Positions 53,601-62,358 are shown, counted from the stretch's first letter. The stretch is DNA of 64,000 bases from Nitrosomonas sp. Nm51 (GCF_900111165.1 NZ_FOGH01000003.1:1-64000); one strand, 5' to 3'. Notes: a model not told the origin generated them from the letters alone. Numbers and translations: made by a program.

Positions 53601-54546
53601 GAAAACAAGAGTCTACGAATGGCTGAAATCCAGAATGCTTATCAAGCTTCAGCAGGCCGGTATTTTATTGACAAAAGGGAACACGCTGTACGATGGCGTC
53701 TCAACGCCGACCCAAAAGGAGAAAAACAAGCATTTCGCCATGACTGCAGACATGACCGACAAGCTGCAGGAATACGCCATGCTGCTATCGGCCGCTACTC
53801 TGGACAATACTGTAAATCCCAACATCAGTCATACTACCCCTGGAAAATTTAAAGACACGGACGATCTCTATGAGAAAAAAGTCATCTCGAAATTAAACGC
53901 TGCCGATTACCGGGTCTTTTATCTGGATAGCGGAGAGCAGGCACTGGTAGCTGCGGGCATACTGGCCAACAGATTTCAGCAAGGTAAAGATGAGAGCGAT
54001 ACCAAAGTAGAAAAAAGTGAATACATCAGCAAAAACCCGTACTTCGAAATCGGCGTTTTTGGCGGAGACAGGCGCTCCAATCTTGAAAAAAGCGATACGG
54101 GAAAAATTGTCCACGCAGACTTGTCGCCCGTTATCACAGAAGGCAGAACCACGCCCAAGCCCAAATCCGAAACCCAAACGGAAGTCAAGAGAACCTGGCA
54201 GGATGCAAAAGGCGATGTGAACAAGCGTGATGTCATTCCGGTTATCGATATTACCAACAGCAGCATTGACGAGGCGGTCAATCTGGGCAAAATGCCGGAT
54301 AATTTCATCATTGTGGAAAGCTTGACCAAACACCAGCAACTCGGCGCAGATAAATTTATCATGGGCAGGTTAATTGCCGTCAGCAATACCGAAGGCACAA
54401 AAACGCCTCACCCGCTTGTTAAAACGAACTTCCTGGATCTGGCTCAAAAAATTGTCGGACCGGTCGCTAACGAAGCCTATAACCCGCTGTTAGCAAAAAT
54501 CAGGGCCAATATGGACAAAGCGCTTTATTCGGATGACCTGACATAA
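50671..54546 (+). CDS. Giant orphan protein: toxin-cargo-like N-terminus and PLP-enzyme-like C-terminus
   Basis: 1291 residues, hydrophilic, without signal peptide or membrane segment. Residues ~31-70 (QFVDNRPETAARNKLRETI, then NGSERVKQLAAIQKMVNNS) and VVQR at ~104-107 match the leader style of proteins carrying DUF4157-type or other cargo linked to extracellular contractile injection systems and polymorphic toxins. Residues ~115-340 are predicted coiled coil. 400-1030 are not recognised. The C-terminus resembles Cys/Met-metabolism PLP enzymes: YLDSGEQALVAAGI (1084-1097) like the phosphate-binding SGM-AI loop, VIDITNSS (1191-1198) like the pyridine-N Asp motif, and VESLTKHQQLGADKF (1215-1229) like SATKY-GHSD, making Lys1220 the candidate Schiff base. 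The family's C-terminal small domain is largely missing. No immunity or injection-apparatus gene adjoins it. Confidence 0.8.
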   Translation: MNMHADKKPENENKSVEENTAKKQKLSGNVPQFVDNRPETAARNKLRETINGSERVKQLAAIQKMVNNSIRTKQQYAISTLSARTQPAAGNDKASLQANAKTNVVQRHVIQLQYDADAKLESVKTKKDETIEKLKAANYSEVIKLHAEIKEITQDLYERRALSSQKDKVFNRHTDGSSECLKAVIKAFQEIPQPEVNELAQKFENLFVKYEPLYHAAYDQIANAIATNNDFKESSQKIESIEKQHREQYSKLEKLFKPIYDFNEALKKDEDIQYSLGKDRSSSISGSALKTLDFTNIKKFYKKNRELFSIQLKQKKTTIKDFEKDTENEPLREKTALILLAGTEERKSKIVELFKNDFDKQLQIFNRINKNHRTDPIEDVVKLIKDAGADNIVATLGLIEKAGNKGSIAEINAFQEQAKGTKDKPSLTNAAGFLDGLEYESLTRLTRFMTAVGRVCGLAAIKSLWEKAAENNHIDETIAFFAGTYIPETLAGSEAEIGLAFAQKTGNSSPADWGKLLNIGTWEKEHLLALVKAFDKNNGNATAEQWVNTAKTDPALKTKPDEVRATTRLNMFANEEWYDSYDISKKGSSAQKAQKKYTQLLYALLGDKNLTGLGDISFDNIRGDFLSMLIFFHRHIASFDAGMGQGFDREKAGEGKYARSNKDHPLNEQYKDLLSQEGVYTKDLLQPLNPALLGLQDGGWIKSTGTKGAATYRRGQKGVASAGLPSHNLKILQDQQEIIGVSSDKKKAKGTFFKDPKLDTAPKISRSVDDDASITDTLIEKQEEALKDKTGGSFANKNFHDGLLQDRGALITQISTVINSISGGNQVLNAIGSEGHPSLILKVPKPAKYKYKNTDYDTTKQILPDIVADFNSASGQEIKITERGSFGFQRPTIADTGESVRLWPGYAPVESLLPGLKALVENLANKKTGVPLTKIDDLDNLKTDTKQPVLYIEALKTAMRHAFIVLKHKIDSNASDEKTRVYEWLKSRMLIKLQQAGILLTKGNTLYDGVSTPTQKEKNKHFAMTADMTDKLQEYAMLLSAATLDNTVNPNISHTTPGKFKDTDDLYEKKVISKLNAADYRVFYLDSGEQALVAAGILANRFQQGKDESDTKVEKSEYISKNPYFEIGVFGGDRRSNLEKSDTGKIVHADLSPVITEGRTTPKPKSETQTEVKRTWQDAKGDVNKRDVIPVIDITNSSIDEAVNLGKMPDNFIIVESLTKHQQLGADKFIMGRLIAVSNTEGTKTPHPLVKTNFLDLAQKIVGPVANEAYNPLLAKIRANMDKALYSDDLT

Positions 54547-54577
54547 TCACCCGGCCATCCGATTGGGCGCAGTAAAA

Positions 54578-55360
54578 TCAAGTGCTTTCCGTCTTGCTTT
54601 CCTGCTCTTGCGCCTGTTTCTGAAGAATCTTTTGAAACGGCGCTATGATCTCCATGGGCAGCGGAAATACAATGGTTGAATTTTTCTCACCGGCAATTTC
54701 GGTGAGCGTCTGCAGATAGCGCAGCTGCAGTGCCTGCGGTTCCTTAACCAGCACCTGCGATGCTTCCAGCAGGTGTTGTGACGCCTGCAATTCACCTTCG
54801 GCATGGATAATTTTGGCGCGCCGCTCGCGTTCTGCTTCAGCCTGCTTGGCGATGGCGCGTATCATGGACTCATTGATGTCCACATGCTTGATTTCGACAT
54901 TCGCGACCTTAATGCCCCAGGCTTCCGTCTGTTCATCCAGAATTTTCTGAATATCGTCGTTCAGCTTGTCGCGGCTGGAGAGCATCTCGTCAAGCTCATG
55001 CTGACCCAGTACCGAGCGCAATGTGGTCTGTGCCAGTTGGCTGGTGGCTGCGTCGAAGTCTTCTACCTGGATGATGGCGCGTTCGGAATTAACCACGCGG
55101 AAATAAATCACCGCGTTCACTTTAACGGAGACATTATCCCGTGAAATCACGTCCTGGCTTGGCACGTCCATGACGATGGTTCTGAGATCAACGCGCACCA
55201 TGGTCTGGATAACAGGCACAATGATAATCAGCCCCGGGCCTTTGACTTTCCAGAACCGCCCCAACTGAAACACCACGCCGCGTTCATATTCGCGCAGCAC
55301 TCTGAACGCACTGGCAAAAAAAAGTATGGTGATACTCAGAATAATCAATACGATTTCCAT
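54578..55360 (-). CDS. Slipin/stomatin-like SPFH protein
   Basis: 260 residues from ATG 55360. One N-terminal membrane segment ([18 protein letters not shown]), then the SPFH/band-7 domain ([40 protein letters not shown]), a long helical region ([18 protein letters not shown]) and an Asp/Glu-rich end. Prokaryotic slipins form membrane rings and are cleaved by their NfeD partner. The start lies 4 bp after the nfeD stop with AGGAGG inside the nfeD end, confirming this start over a longer reading at 55408. Confidence 0.92.
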   Translation of the reverse strand: MEIVLIILSITILFFASAFRVLREYERGVVFQLGRFWKVKGPGLIIIVPVIQTMVRVDLRTIVMDVPSQDVISRDNVSVKVNAVIYFRVVNSERAIIQVEDFDAATSQLAQTTLRSVLGQHELDEMLSSRDKLNDDIQKILDEQTEAWGIKVANVEIKHVDINESMIRAIAKQAEAERERRAKIIHAEGELQASQHLLEASQVLVKEPQALQLRYLQTLTEIAGEKNSTIVFPLPMEIIAPFQKILQKQAQEQESKTEST

Positions 55361-55364
55361 CAGA

Positions 55365-56747
55365 CTAACCCTCCTTGAATTGAGTAGCGGTATTTGAATC
55401 GGGCTCAACCTTTAAAACCAGTCCGTCGATGGCCACCACGCGGACTTTTTCGCCGCGCTTGAGTGGCGTAGTTGTCACCGCTTCCCACCGCTCGCCCTGG
55501 ATCCTGATCCATCCACGATCAGAAAAATCATTCAGCACTTCACCGGCACAGTGCAATATATGTTCAGCTCCGCTGACCACGGGGCGTTGCCGCGCCTTGA
55601 TCGCCATGCCTAATACCAGCAAAAAAAATGCGGCGGATAATAAAGCGAATGTCACTATCAGTGGAATCGACACACCATACCCTGGTACGCCGGTATCCAG
55701 CAGCATGACCGAGCCAATAACAAATGCAATCATACCGCCGATACCCAGCGCGCCAAAACTCGGTACGAAAGCTTCCGCCAGCATGAACGCAATACCGAAA
55801 AGCAGCAACGCCAGCCCCGCGTAATTGATGGGCAACACCTGGAACGCGAATAATGCCAGCACCAGGCAAACGGCGCCGACAACACCTGGAAAAATCATGC
55901 CGGGATTGGAAAATTCGAAAATCAACGCATAAATGCCGAGCATCATCAGTATATAAGCGATATTCGGATCGGTAATGATTGCCAGCAGACGGTTGCGCCA
56001 GTCTGGTTCAAAGTGCTCGATTGATATGTGTTGCGTGGATAATATCCGCGTATTTCCCAAAACATTGACGCTACGCCCGTCAATCTTGGCCAGCAAATCA
56101 GGAATATTTTCTGCAATCAGATCGATCACGCCGGTCTCCAGCGCTTCTTCCGCTGTCAGACTGGCCGCTTCACGCACTGCGCTTTCCGCCCATTCGGCAT
56201 TGCGGCCGCGCATTTGTGCCAGACCGCGAATATAAGCCACGGCATCGTTGATAATTTTGTTCGACATGGGGTCTGCCGGCGGCGTATCTCTCTCTTCATC
56301 GCTGTCCTGAAACCGGTCGAACATATCCTTGTCAGGCGCGCCGGGCAGCCCGCCGATCTGCACCGGCGTTGCCGCGCCCAGATTGGTGGCGGGGGCCATC
56401 GCGGCAATATGGCTGGCATACAGGATATAGGTACCGGCGCTGGCCGCGCGTGCGCCGCTGGGCGATACAAAAACGACTACCGGCACCGGCGATGCGATGA
56501 TACTGCGTATGATTTCACGCATGGAGACATCAAGCCCGCCCGGTGTATCCATCTGTAAAATAATAATCTGGTTGTTCTGCTCGATCGCTTTATCAAAACC
56601 GCGTTGCAGATAATCATAAGTGGCGGGACCGATAGCGCCGTTCACATTCAGCCATAACGCATGTCCGGTATTCTGCGCGGAGAGTATCCCCGGCCAGAAA
56701 AACAACAAGAAAAAAATAATACCGCAGTTTAAATTTGAATAGCGCAT
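55365..56747 (-). CDS. NfeD-type membrane serine protease (1510-N family)
   Basis: 460 residues. Signal peptide ([20 protein letters not shown]), ClpP-like protease domain with catalytic Ser in [12 protein letters not shown] near residue 107 and Lys in [11 protein letters not shown] near 165, a set of four to five membrane segments (~240-380), and a C-terminal OB-fold NfeD domain (~395-455). Family members cleave the C-terminus of the neighbouring slipin; the gene pair here is the standard one. Role in membrane quality control is inferred from archaeal and bacterial relatives. Confidence 0.92.
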   Translation of the reverse strand: MRYSNLNCGIIFFLLFFWPGILSAQNTGHALWLNVNGAIGPATYDYLQRGFDKAIEQNNQIIILQMDTPGGLDVSMREIIRSIIASPVPVVVFVSPSGARAASAGTYILYASHIAAMAPATNLGAATPVQIGGLPGAPDKDMFDRFQDSDEERDTPPADPMSNKIINDAVAYIRGLAQMRGRNAEWAESAVREAASLTAEEALETGVIDLIAENIPDLLAKIDGRSVNVLGNTRILSTQHISIEHFEPDWRNRLLAIITDPNIAYILMMLGIYALIFEFSNPGMIFPGVVGAVCLVLALFAFQVLPINYAGLALLLFGIAFMLAEAFVPSFGALGIGGMIAFVIGSVMLLDTGVPGYGVSIPLIVTFALLSAAFFLLVLGMAIKARQRPVVSGAEHILHCAGEVLNDFSDRGWIRIQGERWEAVTTTPLKRGEKVRVVAIDGLVLKVEPDSNTATQFKEG

Positions 56748-56786
56748 ATTCTTTATTCACCTCGGGAGCGGTTTATGCGACACCGA

Positions 56787-57392
56787 CTATGCCATCCATT
56801 GCATCCGAACATGATCGCGATTTAGCGCTAACCATTGTAATGCAATGATTGCGCTGGCGGAATTGATTCTGCCTGACTTCAGATACTGCAACGCAGTGCT
56901 GTATGCGACAACATGCACACGGATATCCTCACCTTCATGCGCCACACCAAAAACACCGCCTGCGCGCGCTGTGTCGACGCGGCCGCAAAACAGGGCAACG
57001 CGCTCGGTCATGCCGCCGGGGCTAACCAGATAATCATACAAAGGAATCAAATCGGCAACAGTGCAACCCGCTTCTTCTATACTTTCGCGCTTGACGACAT
57101 CTTCTGCCTGTTCACCGTCTTCGATAATGCCGGCAACGATTTCCAACAACCACGGACCACCTGGCGCACGCATGGCGCCGATACGGAATTGTTCAATCAG
57201 AATGACTTCGTCTCTGTCAGGATCGTAAGGTAACACAGCCGCCGCATGACCACGCTCGAACAATTCACGCATGATGGGTTGGCTCCACCCGCCGCTGAAC
57301 AAACGGTGCCGCAACCGGTACCGGTCAATACGAAAAAACCCCTGATAACAGACTGTTTGCTCGAGAACCTGCAGATCCCTGTCATTAGTCAT
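56787..57392 (-). CDS. nudF: ADP-ribose pyrophosphatase (Nudix hydrolase)
   Basis: 201 residues. The Nudix box is GIIEDGEQAEDVVKRESIEE followed by AGC (G-x5-E-x7-REUxEExGU) near residue 95. The N-terminal FFRIDRYRLRHRLFSGGW and the proline-containing SPGGMTERVALFCGRVD loop fit the NudF subfamily that hydrolyses ADP-ribose to AMP and ribose-5-phosphate. It is 39 bp upstream of nfeD on the same strand. Confidence 0.92.
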   Translation of the reverse strand: MTNDRDLQVLEQTVCYQGFFRIDRYRLRHRLFSGGWSQPIMRELFERGHAAAVLPYDPDRDEVILIEQFRIGAMRAPGGPWLLEIVAGIIEDGEQAEDVVKRESIEEAGCTVADLIPLYDYLVSPGGMTERVALFCGRVDTARAGGVFGVAHEGEDIRVHVVAYSTALQYLKSGRINSASAIIALQWLALNRDHVRMQWMA

Positions 57393-57822
57393 TACTCCTC
57401 CTCTGCGCTGTTAATGCATTTTTAATGCATTTGATTCACAGTCAGTCAGTATAGTGCGGGAAAATATCAAGTGCAAAAGTTACCAATTGACGTTTCAACA
57501 AAAAAAGCACGAATAACCGGTTATTTCACCAGCGCCGCACTTGACAGAACCGGACTGGTTCAGGTCAGTATTGCAGCACCAGCTGGCTATATGAGGCGTC
57601 TTGCAGACGGTTTAAGCGTTAGAAACACCATGCATGCTCAACCCAATTTCATTGCACAATTCCTATTCCCCTGCTAGATTCAGGGTTGTTGGAAAAGAGG
57701 TTGATTGAATTTTTATTCGGGCTCTGTTCTAACAAATAAAATTTTTTGACAATCATTGCTTAATGGGAACAACATTGTTATGTTGCAGTTTCTGAATATG
57801 CAGTATTTAAAAAAGAAAAATT
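57393..57822. other. Intergenic region before response regulator gene
   Basis: 430 bp. An open frame at 57471-57677 (+) has no recognisable features. TTGACA at 57746-57751 could be a -35 box for the downstream gene, but no good -10 follows at 16-18 bp. Confidence 0.4.
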
Positions 57823-59052
57823 ATGCATAGTGCCCCCAAAATCAATATCCTGATAGTCGATGACGACACGTTCATGCTCAAAATACTGACCAAGATGCTG
57901 AATAATCAGGGTTTTGAATCAGTGGACGCGTGTGATAACGGAACCGACGCGCTAGCCAGAATTGACCGGGCCGACACGCGCCCGGATTTGATCCTCCTTG
58001 ATCTCAACATGCCAAATATGGATGGCATCGAATTTGTCCGCTATCTGGTGGAACGACAATTCCCGGGCAGCCTCATTCTGGTCAGCGGTGAGGATGAGCG
58101 GATGCTGAAAACAGCGGAAAAACTTGTGCATGCGCACCGGATACCTATGCTGGGGTATCTGCACAAACCCGTCAATCCCGACAAACTGACCAAAATTATC
58201 ACAAAATGGGCGCCGCCTGAGGCACAACAGCAGTCGGAATCCGAAAAAAAAGCTTACAGCGCACAGGCGCTTCGGTCGGCAATATCCAACCACGAATTGG
58301 TCAATTATTATCAGCCGAAGGTAGCTGTCGCTACGGGCGAGGTCATTGGCGCGGAAACACTGGTGCGCTGGCATCATCCAACAGATGGGCTGGTGCTGCC
58401 GGGGCAGTTTATCAGTATTGCCGAGCAGTGTGGGCTGATCAACGATCTGACCTGCCAGGTTCTGAAGCAGGCGCTCACACAAGCACGTATCTGGCAGGAA
58501 AACGGCGTCGTCTTGCGTGTGGCAACGAATGTCTCAATGGATAATCTGACATCACTGGATTTTCAGGATCTGGTTGTCAATTTAGCCATTGAAAACGGGT
58601 TATCGCCGCAAAATATTGTACTTGAGGTGACGGAAAGTCAATTAATGGACACCGATTCGCGCGTACCGCTCGAAATTCTGACCCGGTTGCGCCTCAAGCG
58701 GTTTCATTTGTCAATTGATGATTTTGGCACCGGGCACTCATCAATGGCTCAGTTACGCGACATACCGTTTGACGAGCTTAAAATTGACCAGAGTTTTGTG
58801 CACCGCGCATGGTCGGACGAAACATTGCGCGCTATGTATGACGCCAGTCTTTCGATGGCAAAACAACTGGGTATGGAGGTCGTCGCCGAAGGCGTGGCGG
58901 ATGCGGATGACTGGACTTTTTTACGGCGGACAGGCTGTGATTTTGCCCAAGGGAATTTTATTTCGAAACCACTCAAGGCTGAAAATTTCGAACAATGGAT
59001 GAGCGACTGGGAAAGCCGTGTGCACAACGGTCTGATAGTGAATTCTGCTTGA
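57823..59052 (+). CDS. Response regulator with EAL domain (c-di-GMP phosphodiesterase)
   Basis: 409 residues. Receiver domain ~8-125 with phospho-acceptor Asp60 in LILLDLNMPNMDG, acidic pocket VDDD and Lys in YLHKPVNP. EAL domain ~145-400: the signature is GAETLVRW (178-180 ETL instead of EAL), with LEVTESQLM, IDDFGTGHSS, LKIDQSFV and VAEGV retained. The catalytic Glu and metal ligands are therefore present, so hydrolysis of cyclic di-GMP is likely. No partner histidine kinase is nearby. Confidence 0.92.
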   Translation: MHSAPKINILIVDDDTFMLKILTKMLNNQGFESVDACDNGTDALARIDRADTRPDLILLDLNMPNMDGIEFVRYLVERQFPGSLILVSGEDERMLKTAEKLVHAHRIPMLGYLHKPVNPDKLTKIITKWAPPEAQQQSESEKKAYSAQALRSAISNHELVNYYQPKVAVATGEVIGAETLVRWHHPTDGLVLPGQFISIAEQCGLINDLTCQVLKQALTQARIWQENGVVLRVATNVSMDNLTSLDFQDLVVNLAIENGLSPQNIVLEVTESQLMDTDSRVPLEILTRLRLKRFHLSIDDFGTGHSSMAQLRDIPFDELKIDQSFVHRAWSDETLRAMYDASLSMAKQLGMEVVAEGVADADDWTFLRRTGCDFAQGNFISKPLKAENFEQWMSDWESRVHNGLIVNSA

Positions 59053-59217
59053 CCTGGCGCTTCGCGCTATTAACATTCTAGCAGCAATTCTTCATTACAA
59101 AAATTGCGGTACGGCAAAAACTAACAGTAACACGCTACAAACTTCGTAACACGATTTTCATTTGGGTGAGTAAATGCAACCATGATATTTTATACCGTTT
59201 ATGCTATCACTAGTACT

Positions 59218-59471
59218 CTATCCATGTGATATTGCCGGATACAGCGTTACCGTGGTGTTATGCAACAAGGCACAGCACGCAGGAAAGGGTTATTCCCTTT
59301 TCAAGCACTGTAACGCGGTTGCAGGACACCATGATAGCGCCCTGTGGGTGGACTTGTCAGCATCCATGGTCTGCGTTGTGTCTTTCGACAATAGAACGGC
59401 TGCTGCCTGCAAGGCATGCCCTGCCATGGTCACTGACAAACGCACTGAGCCCGGCAATATCATATGGATAG
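59218..59471. repeat. MITE-like element with 21-bp terminal inverted repeats
   Basis: CTATCCATGTGATATTGCCGG (59218-59238) and CCGGCAATATCATATGGATAG (59451-59471) are inverted copies with one difference. They bound ~250 bp without a convincing gene, between the EAL gene and the exporter operon. A truncated, diverged copy is at 48965-49040, which shows that the unit is dispersed. The parent transposase is not in the window. Confidence 0.65.
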
Positions 59472-59501
59472 CGTCTCGCATCAGTCAACTGAGGCCTTAA
59501 G

Positions 59502-60413
59502 TTGAGCAAGCTATCCAATCGTTTCTTGCATGGGATCCTGTTGTTTTTTTCGGTTAGTCTAAGCGTCTTTACCGTGCATGCTGACACACTGCCGGCAACT
59601 GCCGGCAAAAAGATGGGTATCGGCGCGCTGGGTTATATCGAGCCCCGTTCCAGAGTAATCCGGGTTTCTCATAATGCCGGTCCGGAAGGAGCCAGAGTCG
59701 CTGAGCTTTTTTTTCAGGAATCGGATCAGGTTGAATTGGGACAGCAACTGGCATTGCTATCTGACTATAAAAAAAGTTTTGCCGAAGTCGATGCCGCCAA
59801 AACCCGTATTAAGGCGCTCAAAGCACAACTGGCTGCCGAAAAGGCAACATTGGCATACAATCAAAAAGAATACCAGCGCTACGAATCGCTTTCGCGACAA
59901 TCGATGACGACAATTTCTCATGCGGAAAACAAACATCTGGCATTCAGGCAATCGCAATTAACCGTTGAGCGTCTGCTGGCGGATATCGATAATGCCAAAT
60001 CTCAATTGCTGATTGCTGAAGCGGAACTCGAAAACACAATCATTCTGGCGCCAATCAGCGGAACCGTTTTAAAAATCTTGACGCGCCCCGGGGAAAGAAT
60101 TAATGATCAAGGGCTCCTTGAAATGGCGGATTTAACACAACTGGATATCGTTGCCGAAGTCTATGAATCGGATTTACCTAAAATCCGGATTGGACAAACG
60201 GCGCATATCAATGCCATCGGTTTTGAACGCACTTATACGGCGCAAGTCAGAGAACTGGGCTTCCAGGTTAAAAAAAACGATTTGAACGACACAGATCCAT
60301 TGGCGGACAGAGATAACCGAATCGTAGAAGTACGTTTGACACTGGAGTCCGAGGCGGTCAATAAGCTTAGACATCAGGTTTTCCGTCAAGTACGCGTTCA
60401 AATCAAACCGTGA
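59502..60413 (+). CDS. devB: ABC exporter membrane fusion protein, DevB type
   Basis: 303 residues. Signal-anchor or signal peptide (FLHGILLFFSVSLSVFTVHA), then the HlyD-like layout: lipoyl half (GALGYIEPRSRVIRVS), coiled-coil hairpin (~85-165), second lipoyl half (TIILAPISGTVLKILTRPGE) and beta-barrel. The start is TTG 59502, supported by GAGG 8 bp before it; no ATG fits. It overlaps the permease start by GTGA. Likely bridges inner membrane to an outer-membrane channel for an unknown substrate. Confidence 0.85.
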   Translation: MSKLSNRFLHGILLFFSVSLSVFTVHADTLPATAGKKMGIGALGYIEPRSRVIRVSHNAGPEGARVAELFFQESDQVELGQQLALLSDYKKSFAEVDAAKTRIKALKAQLAAEKATLAYNQKEYQRYESLSRQSMTTISHAENKHLAFRQSQLTVERLLADIDNAKSQLLIAEAELENTIILAPISGTVLKILTRPGERINDQGLLEMADLTQLDIVAEVYESDLPKIRIGQTAHINAIGFERTYTAQVRELGFQVKKNDLNDTDPLADRDNRIVEVRLTLESEAVNKLRHQVFRQVRVQIKP

Positions 60414-61579
60414 AAATTTTTAATCTATGGTATTTTCCCGCCCGGCTTGCCTGGCGGCAATTAATTCATGACAAGCCGAAGCTGGTGGCGGCTACTAGTG
60501 GCGTACTGTTTGCCTGTGTACTAGTATTTATGCAGCTGGGCTTTAAAGATTCACTTTATACCAGTGCGGCTTCCATGCCGTTGAAACTCGACGGTGATTT
60601 ATTCCTGATACATCAGCAGAGTGAAGCGTTGTGGCGCACGGTTCAATTTGAACGCAGCGAACTTATGCGCGCATTAGGCCATCCGGCGGTGACTGAAGTC
60701 GCTCCGCTATATCTGTCGCTCGCATCTTTTAAAAACATTAATACCCATGTTAAAAGGACATTGATGGTCTATGGGTTTGATCCGGATATGGAGCTTCTAA
60801 ATGTTAACTCTTTAAAAGAACTGAAATATCCCCTAAGAATCAAGGATACCGTCGTCTTTGATGAACTGTCGCGTCCTGAATTCGGCCCGGTGGGCGAGTT
60901 AATACAATCCGGCCAGGATAGAACGGAAGTTAATGATTATAAAGTTAAAATTATTGGTCTTTTTCAATTGGGCATCTCATTTGCAGCAGATGGCAATTTA
61001 GTGGCCAGTGACCTGAATTTTATGCGGATTTTTCCGGAAAGAGAGATAAATAAAATTGATATCGGCGTTGTACGTCTGCAACCCGGCGCATCTGTCCAGC
61101 AAGTGCAAAGTGAGCTGCGCGAGCATTTGAATGAATTTGTAAAGGTATACAGCTACGAGCAGATCCGCGATCATGAAAGAAGGTACTGGGAAAATGTAGC
61201 GCCCATTGGCTTTATTTTCGATTTTGGTACCGTAATGGGGCTTGTCGTGGGAATGGTTATTGTCTACCAGATACTTTTTACCGAAATTACCAATTACCGG
61301 TTTGAATTTGCCACATTAAAGGCAATGGGTTATGAGCATCATTACTTTATCCGCGTGGTATTTTCCTCAGCGCTCATTCTGGCCATTCTCGGTTTCATAC
61401 CCGGCCTTTTACTTTCAAACAGTCTGTACGATCTGGCCGAATCGCAGATTTTTTTACCCATGACAATGACGCTAAATAAAATCATCACGGTTTTCGCATT
61501 CATCTTGCTTATGTGCATTGTTGCAGGCTTTCTGGCAATACACCGGCTTAAATCAGCCAATCCGGCGGATATGTTCTGA
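60410..61579 (+). CDS. devC: ABC exporter permease, DevC type (FtsX-like)
   Basis: 389 residues. One N-terminal membrane segment (~20-42), a large periplasmic domain (~50-265) and three C-terminal membrane segments with the FtsX core (FDFGTVMGLVVGMVIVYQIL, FRVVFSSALILAILGFIPG-like). Start codon GTG at 60410, overlapping the devB stop (GTGA). WRQLIHDKPKLVAATSGV at the start is the DevC signature. Works with DevA and DevB in a MacB-like exporter. Confidence 0.88.
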   Translation: MKIFNLWYFPARLAWRQLIHDKPKLVAATSGVLFACVLVFMQLGFKDSLYTSAASMPLKLDGDLFLIHQQSEALWRTVQFERSELMRALGHPAVTEVAPLYLSLASFKNINTHVKRTLMVYGFDPDMELLNVNSLKELKYPLRIKDTVVFDELSRPEFGPVGELIQSGQDRTEVNDYKVKIIGLFQLGISFAADGNLVASDLNFMRIFPEREINKIDIGVVRLQPGASVQQVQSELREHLNEFVKVYSYEQIRDHERRYWENVAPIGFIFDFGTVMGLVVGMVIVYQILFTEITNYRFEFATLKAMGYEHHYFIRVVFSSALILAILGFIPGLLLSNSLYDLAESQIFLPMTMTLNKIITVFAFILLMCIVAGFLAIHRLKSANPADMF

Positions 61580-61594
61580 GGCGCTTTGAAGATA

Positions 61595-62266
61595 ATGATT
61601 ATTGATGTCAATAATCTGAAATTCAGTTTCGGCAGCGGCACCTTGACACAACCGGTTCTAAATGGCGTCAACCTTGCCATTCAGAAAGGTGAGATTGTGC
61701 TCATGACCGGGCCGTCCGGTTCTGGAAAAACCACAATGCTCACTATTATTGGCGGGTTGCGTCAGGCCTCGAACGGCAGTGTAGTGATTCTTGGCGAACA
61801 GCTGGTCAATAGCAATGAACTGGCTAAAGTGAAAATACGCCGCCAGACAGGTTATATTTTTCAGCAACATAACCTGCTCAAGTCGCTGACTGCTTTGCAG
61901 AATGTTTGTATGACGCTGGAAATGTATCAAGATTTAACCGAACATGAACGGCAGGACCGTGCGCAAAGGATACTGGCGGCAGTGGGGCTTGAAGACCATC
62001 TGCATTACTTTCCGGAAGCGCTTTCCGGCGGCCAGCGGCAACGCGTCTCAATTGCCAGAGCACTGGCAGGACAACCGAAAATAATTTTGGCTGACGAACC
62101 GACAGCATCGTTGGACAGGCAAAGTGGACATGACGCCGTAGAGATTTTAAAGCGGCTTGCCAAAGAATCGAATACAACCATCCTGCTGGTCACGCATGAT
62201 TACCGTATTCTCAATATTGCCGACCGTGTTGTTGAACTGGAAGATGGTGTGGTTAAAGCTGTGTAG
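61595..62266 (+). CDS. devA: ABC exporter ATPase, DevA type
   Basis: 223 residues from ATG 61595; a TTG three codons upstream (61586) is an alternative start. Walker A GPSGSGKTT, Q-loop FQQHNLLKSLTA, signature LSGGQRQRVSIARAL, Walker B ILADEPTASLD and switch His VTHD are complete. It energises the DevBC exporter. It is 15 bp after devC in the same operon; the TolC-like outer-membrane partner is not encoded here. Confidence 0.92.
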   Translation: MIIDVNNLKFSFGSGTLTQPVLNGVNLAIQKGEIVLMTGPSGSGKTTMLTIIGGLRQASNGSVVILGEQLVNSNELAKVKIRRQTGYIFQQHNLLKSLTALQNVCMTLEMYQDLTEHERQDRAQRILAAVGLEDHLHYFPEALSGGQRQRVSIARALAGQPKIILADEPTASLDRQSGHDAVEILKRLAKESNTTILLVTHDYRILNIADRVVELEDGVVKAV

Positions 62267-62344
62267 AATCAGCGGGTAACTGTTTGCTAAAATATGGCCT
62301 GTTGTCTGAACATGCCGCGAGCGCACAATGCATCATTCTTAAGG

Positions 62345-62358
62345 CTTGATATAGATCA
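62345..62358. promoter_or_regulatory. FNR/CRP-type operator
   Basis: TTGATATAGATCAA, a perfect match to the FNR/Anr consensus TTGAT-N4-ATCAA, 90 bp before the lipoprotein ATG at 62449. It suggests oxygen- or NO-responsive control of the tiny lipoprotein gene. Confidence 0.55.

Noticed and set aside
57746-57751. TTGACA as promoter of the response regulator-EAL gene
   Set aside because: No acceptable -10 hexamer at 16-18 bp; kept only as a remark.
59201-59500. 99-codon open frame on the + strand before devB
   Set aside because: It coincides with the MITE-like element and spans both terminal repeats; sequence is not protein-like.
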